From positions 62,001 to 126,000 of the forward strand of contig NZ_JAFKIP010000006.1 of the NCBI RefSeq assembly GCF_017305435.1: DNA of 64,000 bases. Reading direction: 5' to 3'. Positions 43,814 to 51,852 of the stretch are shown piece by piece. The notes below the pieces were generated by a model, which searched no databases, was not told where the DNA came from, and was given only the letters and a program-made list of their open reading frames with translations. Every line of letters starts with the position of its first letter. Within the stretch, counting starts at the first letter, position 1. A program made the position numbers and the translations under genes. This DNA comes from Microbacterium sp. (lineage in GTDB: Bacteria > Actinomycetota > Actinomycetes > Actinomycetales > Microbacteriaceae).

Positions 43814-45643
43814 GTGGGGGCTGACAGCGCGCAGCGCGGGGACGGGAGCAGGCGTGCCGCGCGCGGAGCGCGGGTCGTCGTCGCGGCCGCGTGCGTCGTG
43901 GGCGGCCTCTGGCTGTTCCCACGGCCGCTGACGACTCTGCAGCTGCTCGTGTGGGCCGCCGCCGTCCTCCTCGTCGCGTGGGCGGTGCGGCTCGCGTCCG
44001 GAGCGCGCGGGCGCGCGGGCTCCTGGGTCGGCGCTGCTCTCGCCCTCGTCGGCGCCGTCGCCGCGCTCCTGTTCACCTCGGAGGTCGTCCAGGCCCTCCC
44101 GGCGGTCATCGCGCTCGGTCTCGTCGCGCTCGCCGTGCGTCTCCTCGTGCGCGGCGCGTCGACGGGCGCCCGTCGGGCGACGGACGCGGCATTCGTGGTG
44201 GCGGGCGCCGTCGCGGCGGCGCTCGTGTGGGTCTGGCCCGACGTGGCCCTGCTGCTGCTCGCGTGGCTCGTCGCGGTGGCGCTCGTCGTCGGAGGGGTCC
44301 GCGAGGGCTGGCATGCGCTGCGGGGCCGGCCGTCCCGCGCGGCGGCTCGCGCACCCGGCCGAATCGTGAGCGCGGGGACGCGGAGCCCAGGGACACAGAG
44401 CCCAGGGACACAGAGCCCAGGGCGCCGGAGCACCGGAATCCGGGTCACCGCGGCGGTCGCCGCCGTCGCCCTCGCCGCGGGTGTGACCGCGGGGTCGGTG
44501 TGGGCACTGCGCGACGTGCAGCCGATCGACGACTTCTACGTCTGGTCCGGGGCGGTGCCCGCAGAACCCGGCGCGCTCCTACGCACCGCTGCATATGAGG
44601 GGGTATCGCCGAGCGGCGCGACCGCGCAGCGCATCCTGTACGCGACGACCCGCGCCGACGGGTCCGCCGCGGTCGCGAGCGCCGTCGTCGCGATCCCCAC
44701 CGCGACATCCACGACCCCTCGCGACGTGCTGGCCTGGGAGCACGGCACGACCGGTGTCGCACAGAGCTGCGCCCCCAGCCTCCTCCCCGATGCGCTCGAG
44801 GACCGCGGCGTGCCCGGCATCGAGAAGATGATCGAGCGCGGCTGGATCGTCGTCGCGACCGATTACCCCGGGCAGGGCACCGGCGGGCGCTACCCCTACC
44901 TGATCGGGGAGGGAGAGGGCCGCGCGACGCTCGACGCAGTGCGGGCGGTGCGGCAGCTCGACGGCGTCGACGCCTCCCCCGAGACCTGGCTGTGGGGGCA
45001 TTCGCAGGGCGGGCACGCGGCCCTCTGGGCCGGGCAGATCGCCGCCGACTACGCCCCCGAACTGCGGGTGCGCGGCGTCGCAGCGCTGTCGGCAGCCGCC
45101 GACCCGCTGGCAATGGCGGAGCGCGTCGCGGGCGCGGGCGCGACGCCCCTGGGCGACGTCATCACGTCATACGTGCTGGTGCCCTACGCAGACGAGTACG
45201 ACGACATCTCCATCGAGAGCGTCACCCATCCCGCCGGCGCGACGTTCGCCCGGGCGGCGGCGAGCCGCTGCGTGCTCGACACCGGGACCGCCGCGACGCT
45301 CCTGGTCGCGCTCGGCCTCGGCACCGACGACGAGCTGTACCGCATCGATCTGTCCGCCGGAGCGGTCCACGACCGTCTCACGGCGAACGCCGCGACCGGA
45401 ACGGTCGGCGCACCGCTGTACCTCGGCATGGGCACCGCGGACGAGGTCGTGCCGATCGCGATCCAGCGCGACCTCGCGGTGCGCGTGTGTGCCGCGAGCA
45501 CAGCGGGAGCCGCGGTCAGCGCGCACGAGTACGCCGGACGCTCGCACATGGGCGTCGTCGCCGCCGACTCCCCGCTCATCGGCGACCTCTTCGCGTGGGC
45601 GGACGCCGTGGCAGCCGGCGGCGCGCCGACCACGTGCGAGTGA
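43814..45643 (+). CDS. Alpha/beta-hydrolase of the secretory lipase family fused to a membrane domain
   Basis: The 609-residue protein has two parts. Residues 1-170 hold six hydrophobic helices in closely spaced pairs. After a Ser/Thr/Pro linker with three 5-residue repeats (GTQSP) and a seventh helix (about 213-235) comes a lipase domain (about 245-609). The nucleophile is S397 in WGHSQGGHAALW, the Asp is in GTADEVVPIA (near 540) and the His in AGRSHMG (near 577). Cysteines near 318, 482, 560 and at the C-terminus suggest an extracytoplasmic location. A TATTCT -10 (43802-43807) ends six bases before the GTG start. The membrane part is reminiscent of HdeD/DUF308 proteins. The substrate is unknown. 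Confidence 0.82.
   Translation: MGADSAQRGDGSRRAARGARVVVAAACVVGGLWLFPRPLTTLQLLVWAAAVLLVAWAVRLASGARGRAGSWVGAALALVGAVAALLFTSEVVQALPAVIALGLVALAVRLLVRGASTGARRATDAAFVVAGAVAAALVWVWPDVALLLLAWLVAVALVVGGVREGWHALRGRPSRAAARAPGRIVSAGTRSPGTQSPGTQSPGRRSTGIRVTAAVAAVALAAGVTAGSVWALRDVQPIDDFYVWSGAVPAEPGALLRTAAYEGVSPSGATAQRILYATTRADGSAAVASAVVAIPTATSTTPRDVLAWEHGTTGVAQSCAPSLLPDALEDRGVPGIEKMIERGWIVVATDYPGQGTGGRYPYLIGEGEGRATLDAVRAVRQLDGVDASPETWLWGHSQGGHAALWAGQIAADYAPELRVRGVAALSAAADPLAMAERVAGAGATPLGDVITSYVLVPYADEYDDISIESVTHPAGATFARAAASRCVLDTGTAATLLVALGLGTDDELYRIDLSAGAVHDRLTANAATGTVGAPLYLGMGTADEVVPIAIQRDLAVRVCAASTAGAAVSAHEYAGRSHMGVVAADSPLIGDLFAWADAVAAGGAPTTCE
44375..44419 (+). repeat. Three tandem 15-base repeats inside the lipase gene
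   Basis: Units 44375-44389, 44390-44404 and 44405-44419 are copies of GGGACACAGAGCCCA (the first reads GGGACGCGGAGCCCA). They encode the GTRSP/GTQSP repeats of the linker and keep the frame. Copy number is likely to vary between strains. Confidence 0.85.
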
Positions 45644-45646
45644 GGG

Positions 45647-46009
45647 TCAGCGCGCGACCATCTCGGTCGCGTTGTCGGCGATCCACTCCATGAGCGGCAG
45701 CATCCGCTCCATGAGCTCGTCGCCCCGCGCGGTGAGCGCGTACTCCACGCGCGGCGGCACCTCGGGGTAGGCCGTCCGCGCGACGAGTCCGTCGGCCTCG
45801 AGTGTGCGCAGCGTCGAGGCGAGCATCTTCTCGCTGATCCCGGCGACGGCGCGCCGGAGCTCTCCCCATCGCGCCGTGCCGTCCGTGAGCGCCAGGAGGA
45901 CGAGCACGCCCCACTTGCTCATCACGTGGTCGAGCACGACGCGCGTCGGACAGTTCTCGGTGAACACCTGATCGCGCCCTGCCTGGATCTCCGCAAAACT
46001 CACCGCCAT
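45647..46009 (-). CDS. HxlR/DUF24-type redox-sensing repressor, QorR-like
   Basis: The 120-residue winged-helix regulator has a conserved cysteine at position 20 (FTENCPTRVVLDHVMSKWG), the redox-sensing residue of the HxlR subfamily including HypR, YodB and QorR. The helix-turn-helix covers WGVLVLLALTDGTARWGELR then RAVAGISEKMLASTLRTLE, followed by the wing VPPRVEYALTARG. It diverges from an NmrA-like quinone oxidoreductase gene, the arrangement of qorR and qor2 in Corynebacterium glutamicum, where the repressor responds to disulfide stress and represses both genes. A palindrome array in the shared gap supports this. Its 3' end is three bases from the lipase gene. Confidence 0.88.
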   Translation of the reverse strand: MAVSFAEIQAGRDQVFTENCPTRVVLDHVMSKWGVLVLLALTDGTARWGELRRAVAGISEKMLASTLRTLEADGLVARTAYPEVPPRVEYALTARGDELMERMLPLMEWIADNATEMVAR

Positions 46010-46040
46010 GTGGGTACCTTACCGAAAAGTGGGTACCCAC
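46010..46040. promoter_or_regulatory. Operator array of the HxlR-type repressor
   Basis: GTGGGTACCCAC (46029-46040) is a perfect 12-base palindrome. A second copy, GTGGGTACCTTA (46010-46021), shares GTGGGTACC and begins exactly 19 bases earlier, right next to the repressor ATG (46009). Two copies about two helical turns apart on the same face, in the gap between the repressor and the quinone reductase gene, fit a dual autoregulatory operator. Confidence 0.75.
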
Positions 46041-46102
46041 GATTCGGAATGGATGCCGCGAGCGCGCGTTGCCCCTCGTGGAACCGATCGAAAGGACCAC
46101 TC

Positions 46103-46960
46103 ATGACCATTCTCGTCACCGGTGCCGGAGGGCACCTCGGCCACCTCGTCGTCGACGCCCTGCTCGCCCGCGGCGTCGCCGCCTCGGACATCGTCGCCGG
46201 CGCCCGCACCATCGCGAAGCTCGACGACCTGCACGGCCGCGGCGTCCGCACCGCTCACCTCGACTACGACGACCCGGCGACGATCGCCGCGGCGCTCGAG
46301 GGCGTCGATCGCGTTCTGCTGATCTCGGCATCCGAGCCCGGCACGCGCTATGCGGGGCACAAGAACGTCATCGATGCGGCCGTCCAGGCGGGCGTCGCGC
46401 AGTTCGTCTACACGAGCGTCTCGAAGGCGACGAGCTTCGACTGGCCGCTCGGAGCCGAGCACAAGCAGACCGAGGAGGCCCTGGCCGCGAGCGGTCTGCC
46501 GACCGTGATCCTCCGCAACGACTGGTACACCGAGAACTACGTCGGCGATGTGCAGCGCGCCGCGGAGTCGGGCGTCATCGCGGCATCCGTGGGCGACGGC
46601 CGCGTCGCCGCCGCGAGCCGCCGGGACTACGCCGAAGCCGCCGCCGTCGTCCTCACCGAGGACGGTCACATCGGCCAGGTGTACGAGCTCGCCGGTGACG
46701 CCAGCCTCACCTACGACGACCTCGCGGCCGCGGCCGCCGAGGTGCTCGGCCGCGATGTCGCGTATGTGCGGCTCACGCACGACGAGTACGTCGCCGGTCT
46801 GCAGTCCGCGGGTCTGGATGCCGGGACGGCGGAGTTCGTCGCGAGCATGGACGACGGCATCCGCGCAGGCGTCCTCGCCGACACGGACGGCACGCTGTCG
46901 CGCCTCATCGGCCGCCCGACGACCCCGGTCGCCGAGGGCCTGCGCGCCGCGCTCGCCTGA
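46103..46960 (+). CDS. NAD(P)H-dependent quinone oxidoreductase, NmrA-like (QorB/Qor2 type)
   Basis: The 285-residue atypical SDR has the N-terminal NAD(P) motif ILVTGAGGHLGHLVVDALL (about 3-21). The central FVYTSVSKATSFDWPLGAEHKQTEEALAASG (about 110-140) and LRNDWYTENY (about 147-156) are diagnostic of the QorB/Qor2 group, which reduces quinones by NADPH and protects against electrophiles. It diverges from an HxlR regulator gene, with GAAAGG upstream of the ATG. The final 56 bases overlap the convergent ABC1 gene. Confidence 0.88.
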   Translation: MTILVTGAGGHLGHLVVDALLARGVAASDIVAGARTIAKLDDLHGRGVRTAHLDYDDPATIAAALEGVDRVLLISASEPGTRYAGHKNVIDAAVQAGVAQFVYTSVSKATSFDWPLGAEHKQTEEALAASGLPTVILRNDWYTENYVGDVQRAAESGVIAASVGDGRVAAASRRDYAEAAAVVLTEDGHIGQVYELAGDASLTYDDLAAAAAEVLGRDVAYVRLTHDEYVAGLQSAGLDAGTAEFVASMDDGIRAGVLADTDGTLSRLIGRPTTPVAEGLRAALA

Positions 46961-48659
46961 GCGCCCGGGAGCGGGTGGGGGCGAGCACGAACGCGAGCGG
47001 CACGATGCTCGCCCCCATCAGGATCACGGCGACGACGGATGCCGCGGGCAGGAGCAGCGCTCCCCCGACGAGCATCGCGGCGAAGACGACTGCGGCGATC
47101 GTCCGGCGGACGAGGGCTTCCAGCCGATCGAACCGCCGGTCGATCTCGGGGGTCGCGACCGACAGCGCCCCGCGGTCGATCTTGTCGGCGACGACATCGA
47201 GCTTCGGCGGCAGCCCCAGGAGAGTCGAGGCGTAGCCGAGCGCGCTCTTCGCGGCATCCGTCACGACGTTGCGACTCTCCTCGCGCAGCAGCCGCTGAGC
47301 GTACGGATCGATCGCCTCCCACACGTTGAACGCGGGGTCGAGCGCGCTGCACACCCCCGACGTGAGCGAGACGGCCCGCGTGATCAGCAGGAAGTTCTCC
47401 GGCAGCTGCACCGGGAGCTCGCGCATCGCCGCGCCGAAGTCGTCGGCGAAGGTGCGGAACTCGCGCGGGTCGATGTTCTGCAGCTCGCCGAACGCCATGC
47501 CGCCGAATCGCGCGAACAGCGCCGTGAGGGCGCGCTCGAGCTCGCTCGTGTCCGCGCCCGGCAGCAGCACGCCGATGCGCTGGATGCCGTCGACGAGGCC
47601 CGTGCCGTCCCGCGCGGCAACTGCGATGACGATCTTCCGCAGGCCGTCGCGGAGCCCCTCCGGGACCTGTCCCATCATCCCGAAGTCGATGAAGGTGAGC
47701 GTCCACGTGCGGCCGCTCCCGTCCGGCGCGTGCGGCGTGACGAAGACGTTGCCGGGGTGCGGATCGGCGTGGAAGAATCCCGCGCCGAACAGTTGATCGA
47801 ACATCGCGCCCGCGAACGCCTGGGCGACCTCGCGCGGGTCGATCCCCGCCGCCCGCAGCGCCGCGACGTCGTTGAGCTTGATCGCGGTGACATCCGACAG
47901 CGTCAGCACGCGGCGCGTGGTCCGCTCCCACACGACGACGGGCGCCGCCACGCGCGCCCCGTCAGCGAAGGTCTCGGCGAACCGTTCCGCGTTCACGCCC
48001 TCGTGCAGGTAGTCGATCTCCTCGCGACTGGTCGCTGCGAACTCCTCGACGAGAGCGGGCGCGTCGACGCGATCCGCGACGAAGCCGATGCGGCTCAGGC
48101 GCGCCCCGATCGTGCGGAGCGCGGCGAGGTCGGTCTCGACGATCCGGTCGATGCCCGGCCGCTGCACCTTGACGACGACCTCTGCGAACCCCGCGATCTG
48201 CTCGTCGCCGTCCGCGAGCCGCGCGCGGTGCGCCTGGCCGAGGGATGCCGCCGCGACCGGCACCTCGTCGAACCACGCGTACGCACGGTCCAGCGGGACT
48301 CCGAGCTCCGCCTCGGCGAGCGCGCGGATCTCGACGAACGGCACCGCCGGCACCTCGTCCTGCAACTGCTCGAGCTCACTGGTGACCTCGGGCGGCAGGA
48401 CGTCCAGGCGCGCGGACAGGAACTGCCCGACCTTGATCATGAGGCCGCCGAGGTCGACGGCCAGAACGCGGAACCGGGTGGCGATCCGCTGCGATCGCCG
48501 AGCGCGCGTGCGCTCGGCGACGCGGCGGAGCCCGATGCGCGGCAGGACGAGCTCGAACCACCACGCCTGGATCATGACCCCCGTCGCGAACCGGATGATC
48601 CGGTTGTAGCGAGCGCGGGATGGGGCGGGAGCGGAAGAGGGGGCGTCGCCCGGCGGCAT
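46905..48659 (-). CDS. ABC1/UbiB (ADCK) family atypical kinase
   Basis: This 584-residue membrane-associated protein has a kinase-like fold. Motifs: KVGQFLSARLDVLP (KxGQ, about 76-89), VASLGQAHRA region (near 135), VVVKVQRPG (ATP Lys, near 160), the Glu in REEIDYLHEGVNAERF, FFHADPHPGNVFV (catalytic loop, near 290) and FIDFGMMG (near 320). Two C-terminal helices (about 525-570) anchor it in the membrane. UbiB/COQ8 proteins support quinone biosynthesis through ATPase activity; in actinobacteria a menaquinone or lipid role is possible. It starts five bases after the PadR gene and is probably in its operon. The 3' end overlaps the quinone reductase gene. Confidence 0.9.
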   Translation of the reverse strand: MPPGDAPSSAPAPSRARYNRIIRFATGVMIQAWWFELVLPRIGLRRVAERTRARRSQRIATRFRVLAVDLGGLMIKVGQFLSARLDVLPPEVTSELEQLQDEVPAVPFVEIRALAEAELGVPLDRAYAWFDEVPVAAASLGQAHRARLADGDEQIAGFAEVVVKVQRPGIDRIVETDLAALRTIGARLSRIGFVADRVDAPALVEEFAATSREEIDYLHEGVNAERFAETFADGARVAAPVVVWERTTRRVLTLSDVTAIKLNDVAALRAAGIDPREVAQAFAGAMFDQLFGAGFFHADPHPGNVFVTPHAPDGSGRTWTLTFIDFGMMGQVPEGLRDGLRKIVIAVAARDGTGLVDGIQRIGVLLPGADTSELERALTALFARFGGMAFGELQNIDPREFRTFADDFGAAMRELPVQLPENFLLITRAVSLTSGVCSALDPAFNVWEAIDPYAQRLLREESRNVVTDAAKSALGYASTLLGLPPKLDVVADKIDRGALSVATPEIDRRFDRLEALVRRTIAAVVFAAMLVGGALLLPAASVVAVILMGASIVPLAFVLAPTRSRALRRARRAGPRRPGSSGGR

Positions 48660-48664
48660 CCCGC

Positions 48665-49312
48665 TCAGCCCTCGGCGAGGATCGCGTAGAGCCGTCGGCG
48701 CGCGTCGTCGAGGATGTCGATCGCCTGCTGCACCTGCTCGGGCGTTCCCGTGCGGCCGACCTGCATCGCCGCCTGGGCGAGGTTCGCACCGGACTTCGAG
48801 AGGGCACCGAACCCGGGGCCGTCGTGGCGGGACGCGCCCGGCGCGGCGCCGGCATCCCCTGCGGTGGTTTCGCTCGCGCGCCACGGCGCGGGCTTGTCGG
48901 CGGCTTCCGCGCGCCCGGCCTCGGTGAGCGAGTAGGTCTTGCGCCCGCTCTCCTCCTCGACGTCGACGATGCCCTCGTCGGTGAGCAGCTGCAGAGTCGG
49001 GTACACCGAACCGGGGCTCGGCTTCCACGCGCCTCCCGAGCGCTCCTCGATCTGCTGGATGATCTGGTAGCCGTGAAGGGGCTGCTCGGCGAGGATCGCG
49101 AGGATCGCGACGCGCACATCACCGCGCCCCATCCGCGACCCGGCCTTCATGTCGAAGCGGGGCAGGTCGAAGCGCTGCTCGAGTTTCTGGCCGAACTGTC
49201 CGAGCGCGTCGAAGATGTCATTCATCCCCTGGCCGCCGAACACGCCCTTGCCGTCGCCGCTGCCGCCGAAGCCCATACCGCCGAAACCCTGACCGCCGTA
49301 TCCGTTGTTCAT
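48665..49312 (-). CDS. PadR family transcriptional regulator with Gly-rich N-terminus
   Basis: The 215-residue regulator has a PadR winged helix (about 58-140): RMGRGDVRVAILAILAEQPL then HGYQIIQQIEERSGGAWKPS, PGSVYPTLQLLTDEGIV and the wing EEESGRKTYSLTEAG. The first 45 residues are a Gly/Met/Phe-rich tract (GGQGFGGMGFGGSGDGKG), a known feature of one PadR group in actinobacteria. A C-terminal helix pair (about 175-215) is likely for dimer contacts. A GAGGAAGGG sequence precedes the ATG. A perfect 14-base palindrome 31 bases upstream is the likely operator. Its partner gene is the ABC1 kinase downstream. The inducing ligand is unknown. Confidence 0.88.
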   Translation of the reverse strand: MNNGYGGQGFGGMGFGGSGDGKGVFGGQGMNDIFDALGQFGQKLEQRFDLPRFDMKAGSRMGRGDVRVAILAILAEQPLHGYQIIQQIEERSGGAWKPSPGSVYPTLQLLTDEGIVDVEEESGRKTYSLTEAGRAEAADKPAPWRASETTAGDAGAAPGASRHDGPGFGALSKSGANLAQAAMQVGRTGTPEQVQQAIDILDDARRRLYAILAEG

Positions 49313-49330
49313 GACGACCCTTCCTCGAAG

Positions 49331-49356
49331 TGAACGATACTCAACGATATATCGTT
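49331..49356. promoter_or_regulatory. PadR operator: AACGATATATCGTT palindrome
   Basis: AACGATATATCGTT (49343-49356) is a perfect 14-base palindrome with AT-rich centre, typical of PadR sites. A half-site GAACGATA lies just beside it (49332-49339), so on the minus strand TATCGTT occurs twice, 12 bases apart. It lies between the PadR start (49312) and the neighbouring oxidoreductase gene, where it can also cover a promoter. Confidence 0.68.
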
Positions 49357-49418
49357 CGATGCTCACCGATACCGTGAGTTCGCCGTGAAGCGCATCGACG
49401 ACGAGAGACGGATGCCGC

Positions 49419-50864
49419 TCACTGCGGTCGCCCGAAGGCTTCCAGCCAGCGCAGCCACAGCTCGCTCACGGTCGGGTAGGCGGGAACGGCGTGCCACAGC
49501 TGCTCGAGGGGGACTTCGCCGACGACGGCGATCGTGAGGGCGTGCAGCATCTCCGCGACGTCGGGGCCGACGAGGGTGCCGCCGACGATGACGCCGCGGT
49601 CGAGGTCGACGAGCGCCCGCGCGGTGCCGGCATAGCCCTCGGCGTACGTCGCGGCACCCGCGATCTGCGCGAGGTCGACGTCGAGCGCGCGCACGCGCAC
49701 CCCGGCAGCCTCGGCCTGTGCCAGCGTCGGGCCGACGGAGGCGACCTGCGGACTCGTGAACACGACCTGCGGGACGGCGCGATGGTCCGCCGTCGCGACG
49801 TGCGCCCCCCAGGGGCGCTCGTCCGCCGCGCCAGGCTTCTCACCGGTCCGCGCCCGCGCCGCGATGACGTCACCGGCCGCGCGCGCCTGGTACTTGCCCT
49901 GATGCGTGAGGAGCGCGCGGTGGTTCACGTCGCCCACGGCGTAGAGCCACTCGCTGCCGCGCACGCGCAGCGTGTCGTCGACGTCCAGCCACGCCCCGGC
50001 GCGCAGACCGACGGTCTCGAGGCCCAGGTCTTCGGTGCGCGGCACGCGCCCCGTCGCGACGAGGAGCTCCGCCGCCCGCAGCTCTTCGCTGTCTCCGCCG
50101 CCTCCGCCGAGCGTCACGACGACCTCGCCGCCCTCGCGACGCACCGCCGTCGCTGCGGTGCGCAGCCGCACGTCGACCCCCGCCTCGCGCAGCGCGGTCG
50201 TGACGGCGTCGCTCGCGAACGGTTCGACCGCGCCGAGGAGCGACGAGCGCGCGATCACGGTGACCTGCGTGCCGAATGAGGCGTACGCCGTCGCGAGCTC
50301 GCACGCGACGACGCCGCCGCCGAGGATCGCGAGGGATGCCGGCACCTCCTGCACCGCCGTCGCCTCACGACTCGTCCAGGGCGCCGCGTCGGCGAGGCCG
50401 GGAATCTCCGGCATCAGAGCGGCCGACCCCGTGCAGACGGCGACGGCGTGACGCGCGCGCAGCACGCGCTCCGATCCGTCCGGCGCGGTGACGCGCACGG
50501 CGCGCTCGCCGTCGAGGCGGGCGTGGCCGCGCACGAGGTCGATCCCCGCACCCGCGAGCCATTCCACCTGACCGTCGTCGCTCCACTCGTGCACGATCCG
50601 ATCCCGCGAGCGCAGAGCCGCAGCGACATCCACGCCGCCGCGGACCGCCGCCGCGGCGCCGGGCACGGCTCGCGCCGCCTGCAGTGCGGCGGCGGGGCGC
50701 AGGAGCGTCTTGGACGGCATGCACGCCCAATAGGAGCACTCGCCGCCGACGAGCTCGCTCTCGACGATCACCGCCGAGAGACCACCCTGCACGGCCCGAT
50801 CGGCGACGTTCTCGCCGACGGGCCCCGCCCCGATCACGATGAGGTCGTACTCGTCCTTCTGCAT
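49419..50864 (-). CDS. Pyridine nucleotide-disulfide oxidoreductase (class I flavoprotein)
   Basis: The 481-residue FAD enzyme has the lipoamide dehydrogenase/mercuric reductase layout. The FAD motif is LIVIGAGPVGENVADRA (about 8-24), the redox pair C43 and C48 lies in GGECSYWACMPSKTLL, the NAD(P) motif is LAILGGGVVACELATAY (about 179-195) and the second FAD site is LYAVGDVNHRALLTHQGKY (near 310). In the interface motif the catalytic His of the family (HPT) is replaced: HAVPAYPTVSELWL has Tyr at 463, with Glu 468 kept. This variant occurs in a poorly studied actinobacterial subgroup. The oxidant is unknown; quinone or disulfide reduction is possible. It diverges from the OpuC operon. Confidence 0.86.
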   Translation of the reverse strand: MQKDEYDLIVIGAGPVGENVADRAVQGGLSAVIVESELVGGECSYWACMPSKTLLRPAAALQAARAVPGAAAAVRGGVDVAAALRSRDRIVHEWSDDGQVEWLAGAGIDLVRGHARLDGERAVRVTAPDGSERVLRARHAVAVCTGSAALMPEIPGLADAAPWTSREATAVQEVPASLAILGGGVVACELATAYASFGTQVTVIARSSLLGAVEPFASDAVTTALREAGVDVRLRTAATAVRREGGEVVVTLGGGGGDSEELRAAELLVATGRVPRTEDLGLETVGLRAGAWLDVDDTLRVRGSEWLYAVGDVNHRALLTHQGKYQARAAGDVIAARARTGEKPGAADERPWGAHVATADHRAVPQVVFTSPQVASVGPTLAQAEAAGVRVRALDVDLAQIAGAATYAEGYAGTARALVDLDRGVIVGGTLVGPDVAEMLHALTIAVVGEVPLEQLWHAVPAYPTVSELWLRWLEAFGRPQ

Positions 50865-50958
50865 GTGTCACCTCTACCCGAGTGTGACGCCGTGTGCCAC
50901 CCCCCTTCGGGATGTCGGAGGGGTGTGGTTGGGTGGAGCACACCCACCCGGAGGACGC

Positions 50959-51852
50959 ATGGCGATCGAGTTCCGCTCCGTCACGAAGAGCTTCGCCGAC
51001 GGCACCACAGCCGTCGACGATTTCAGCCTCGTGCTGCCGGCGCACAAGACGACCGTCTTCGTCGGCTCGTCGGGGTGCGGCAAGACGACGCTCCTGCGCA
51101 TGATCAACCGCCTCATCGAGCCGACGAGCGGCGAGATCCTCATCGACGACGAGCCCATCCAGCAGCGCGATCCGGTGAGGCTGCGCCGCGGCATCGGCTA
51201 TGTGCTGCAGAACGCGGGGCTCCTCCCCCACTTCACCGTCGTCGACAACGTCGCGACCGTTCCGCGCCTGAACGGCGTCCCGAAGAAGCAGGCCCGCGCC
51301 CGCGCGCTCGAGCTGCTCGACATCGTGGGACTCGATCGCGCGCTCGCGGAGCGCTACCCGCGCCAGCTCTCCGGTGGCCAGCAGCAGCGCGTCGGCGTCG
51401 CACGCGGCCTGGCCGCCGATCCCAACATCCTCCTCATGGACGAGCCGTTCGGCGCGGTCGACCCGATCGTCCGGAGCGAACTGCAGACCGAGACGCGGCG
51501 TCTGCAGCGCGACCTGGAGAAGACCGTCGTGTTCGTGACGCACGACATCGACGAGGCGTTCCTGCTCGGCGATCAGGTCGTCATCCTCGAGAAGGGCGCG
51601 AAGATCGCACAGGTCGGCACCCCCGACGAGATCGTCGAGAACCCGGCGAGCGACTTCGTCGCAGAGTTCGTCGGCGTCGATCGGGGCGCGCGCGCCCTGC
51701 ACACCAAGCGCACGCCGCGCGGCACGGTCCTCGTGGATGCCGCGGGTCGCACGCAGGGCGTGCTGGTCGATGCCCCCGCCGATGCGGGATCCGTCGGAGA
51801 GCACCTCGGCGCCGGCGCCGTCGCTGCAAATCGCTCGGGCAGCGCGCCGTGA
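50959..51852 (+). CDS. Osmoprotectant ABC transporter ATP-binding protein (OpuCA/ProV-like)
   Basis: The 297-residue ATPase has Walker A GSSGCGKTT (about 36-44), Q-loop VLQNAGLLPH, signature LSGGQQQRVG (about 138-147) and Walker B ILLMDEPFGAVDP (about 158-170). H-loop THDIDEAFLLGD follows (near 198), with the IDEA form diagnostic of the QAT family for betaine, carnitine or choline. A 60-residue C-terminal segment replaces the paired CBS domains of OpuCA, so no ionic-strength sensor module is evident. It has GGAGG eight bases before the ATG and starts the four-gene operon. Its stop overlaps the first permease gene as GTGA. The ligand is likely a quaternary amine. Confidence 0.9.
   Translation: MAIEFRSVTKSFADGTTAVDDFSLVLPAHKTTVFVGSSGCGKTTLLRMINRLIEPTSGEILIDDEPIQQRDPVRLRRGIGYVLQNAGLLPHFTVVDNVATVPRLNGVPKKQARARALELLDIVGLDRALAERYPRQLSGGQQQRVGVARGLAADPNILLMDEPFGAVDPIVRSELQTETRRLQRDLEKTVVFVTHDIDEAFLLGDQVVILEKGAKIAQVGTPDEIVENPASDFVAEFVGVDRGARALHTKRTPRGTVLVDAAGRTQGVLVDAPADAGSVGEHLGAGAVAANRSGSAP

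Noticed and set aside
50865-50958. Imperfect inverted repeat in the gap before the OpuC operon (CCACCCC with GGGGTGTGG)
   Set aside because: Arms are short and GC-driven, and the mismatches make it no better than expected by chance in this composition.
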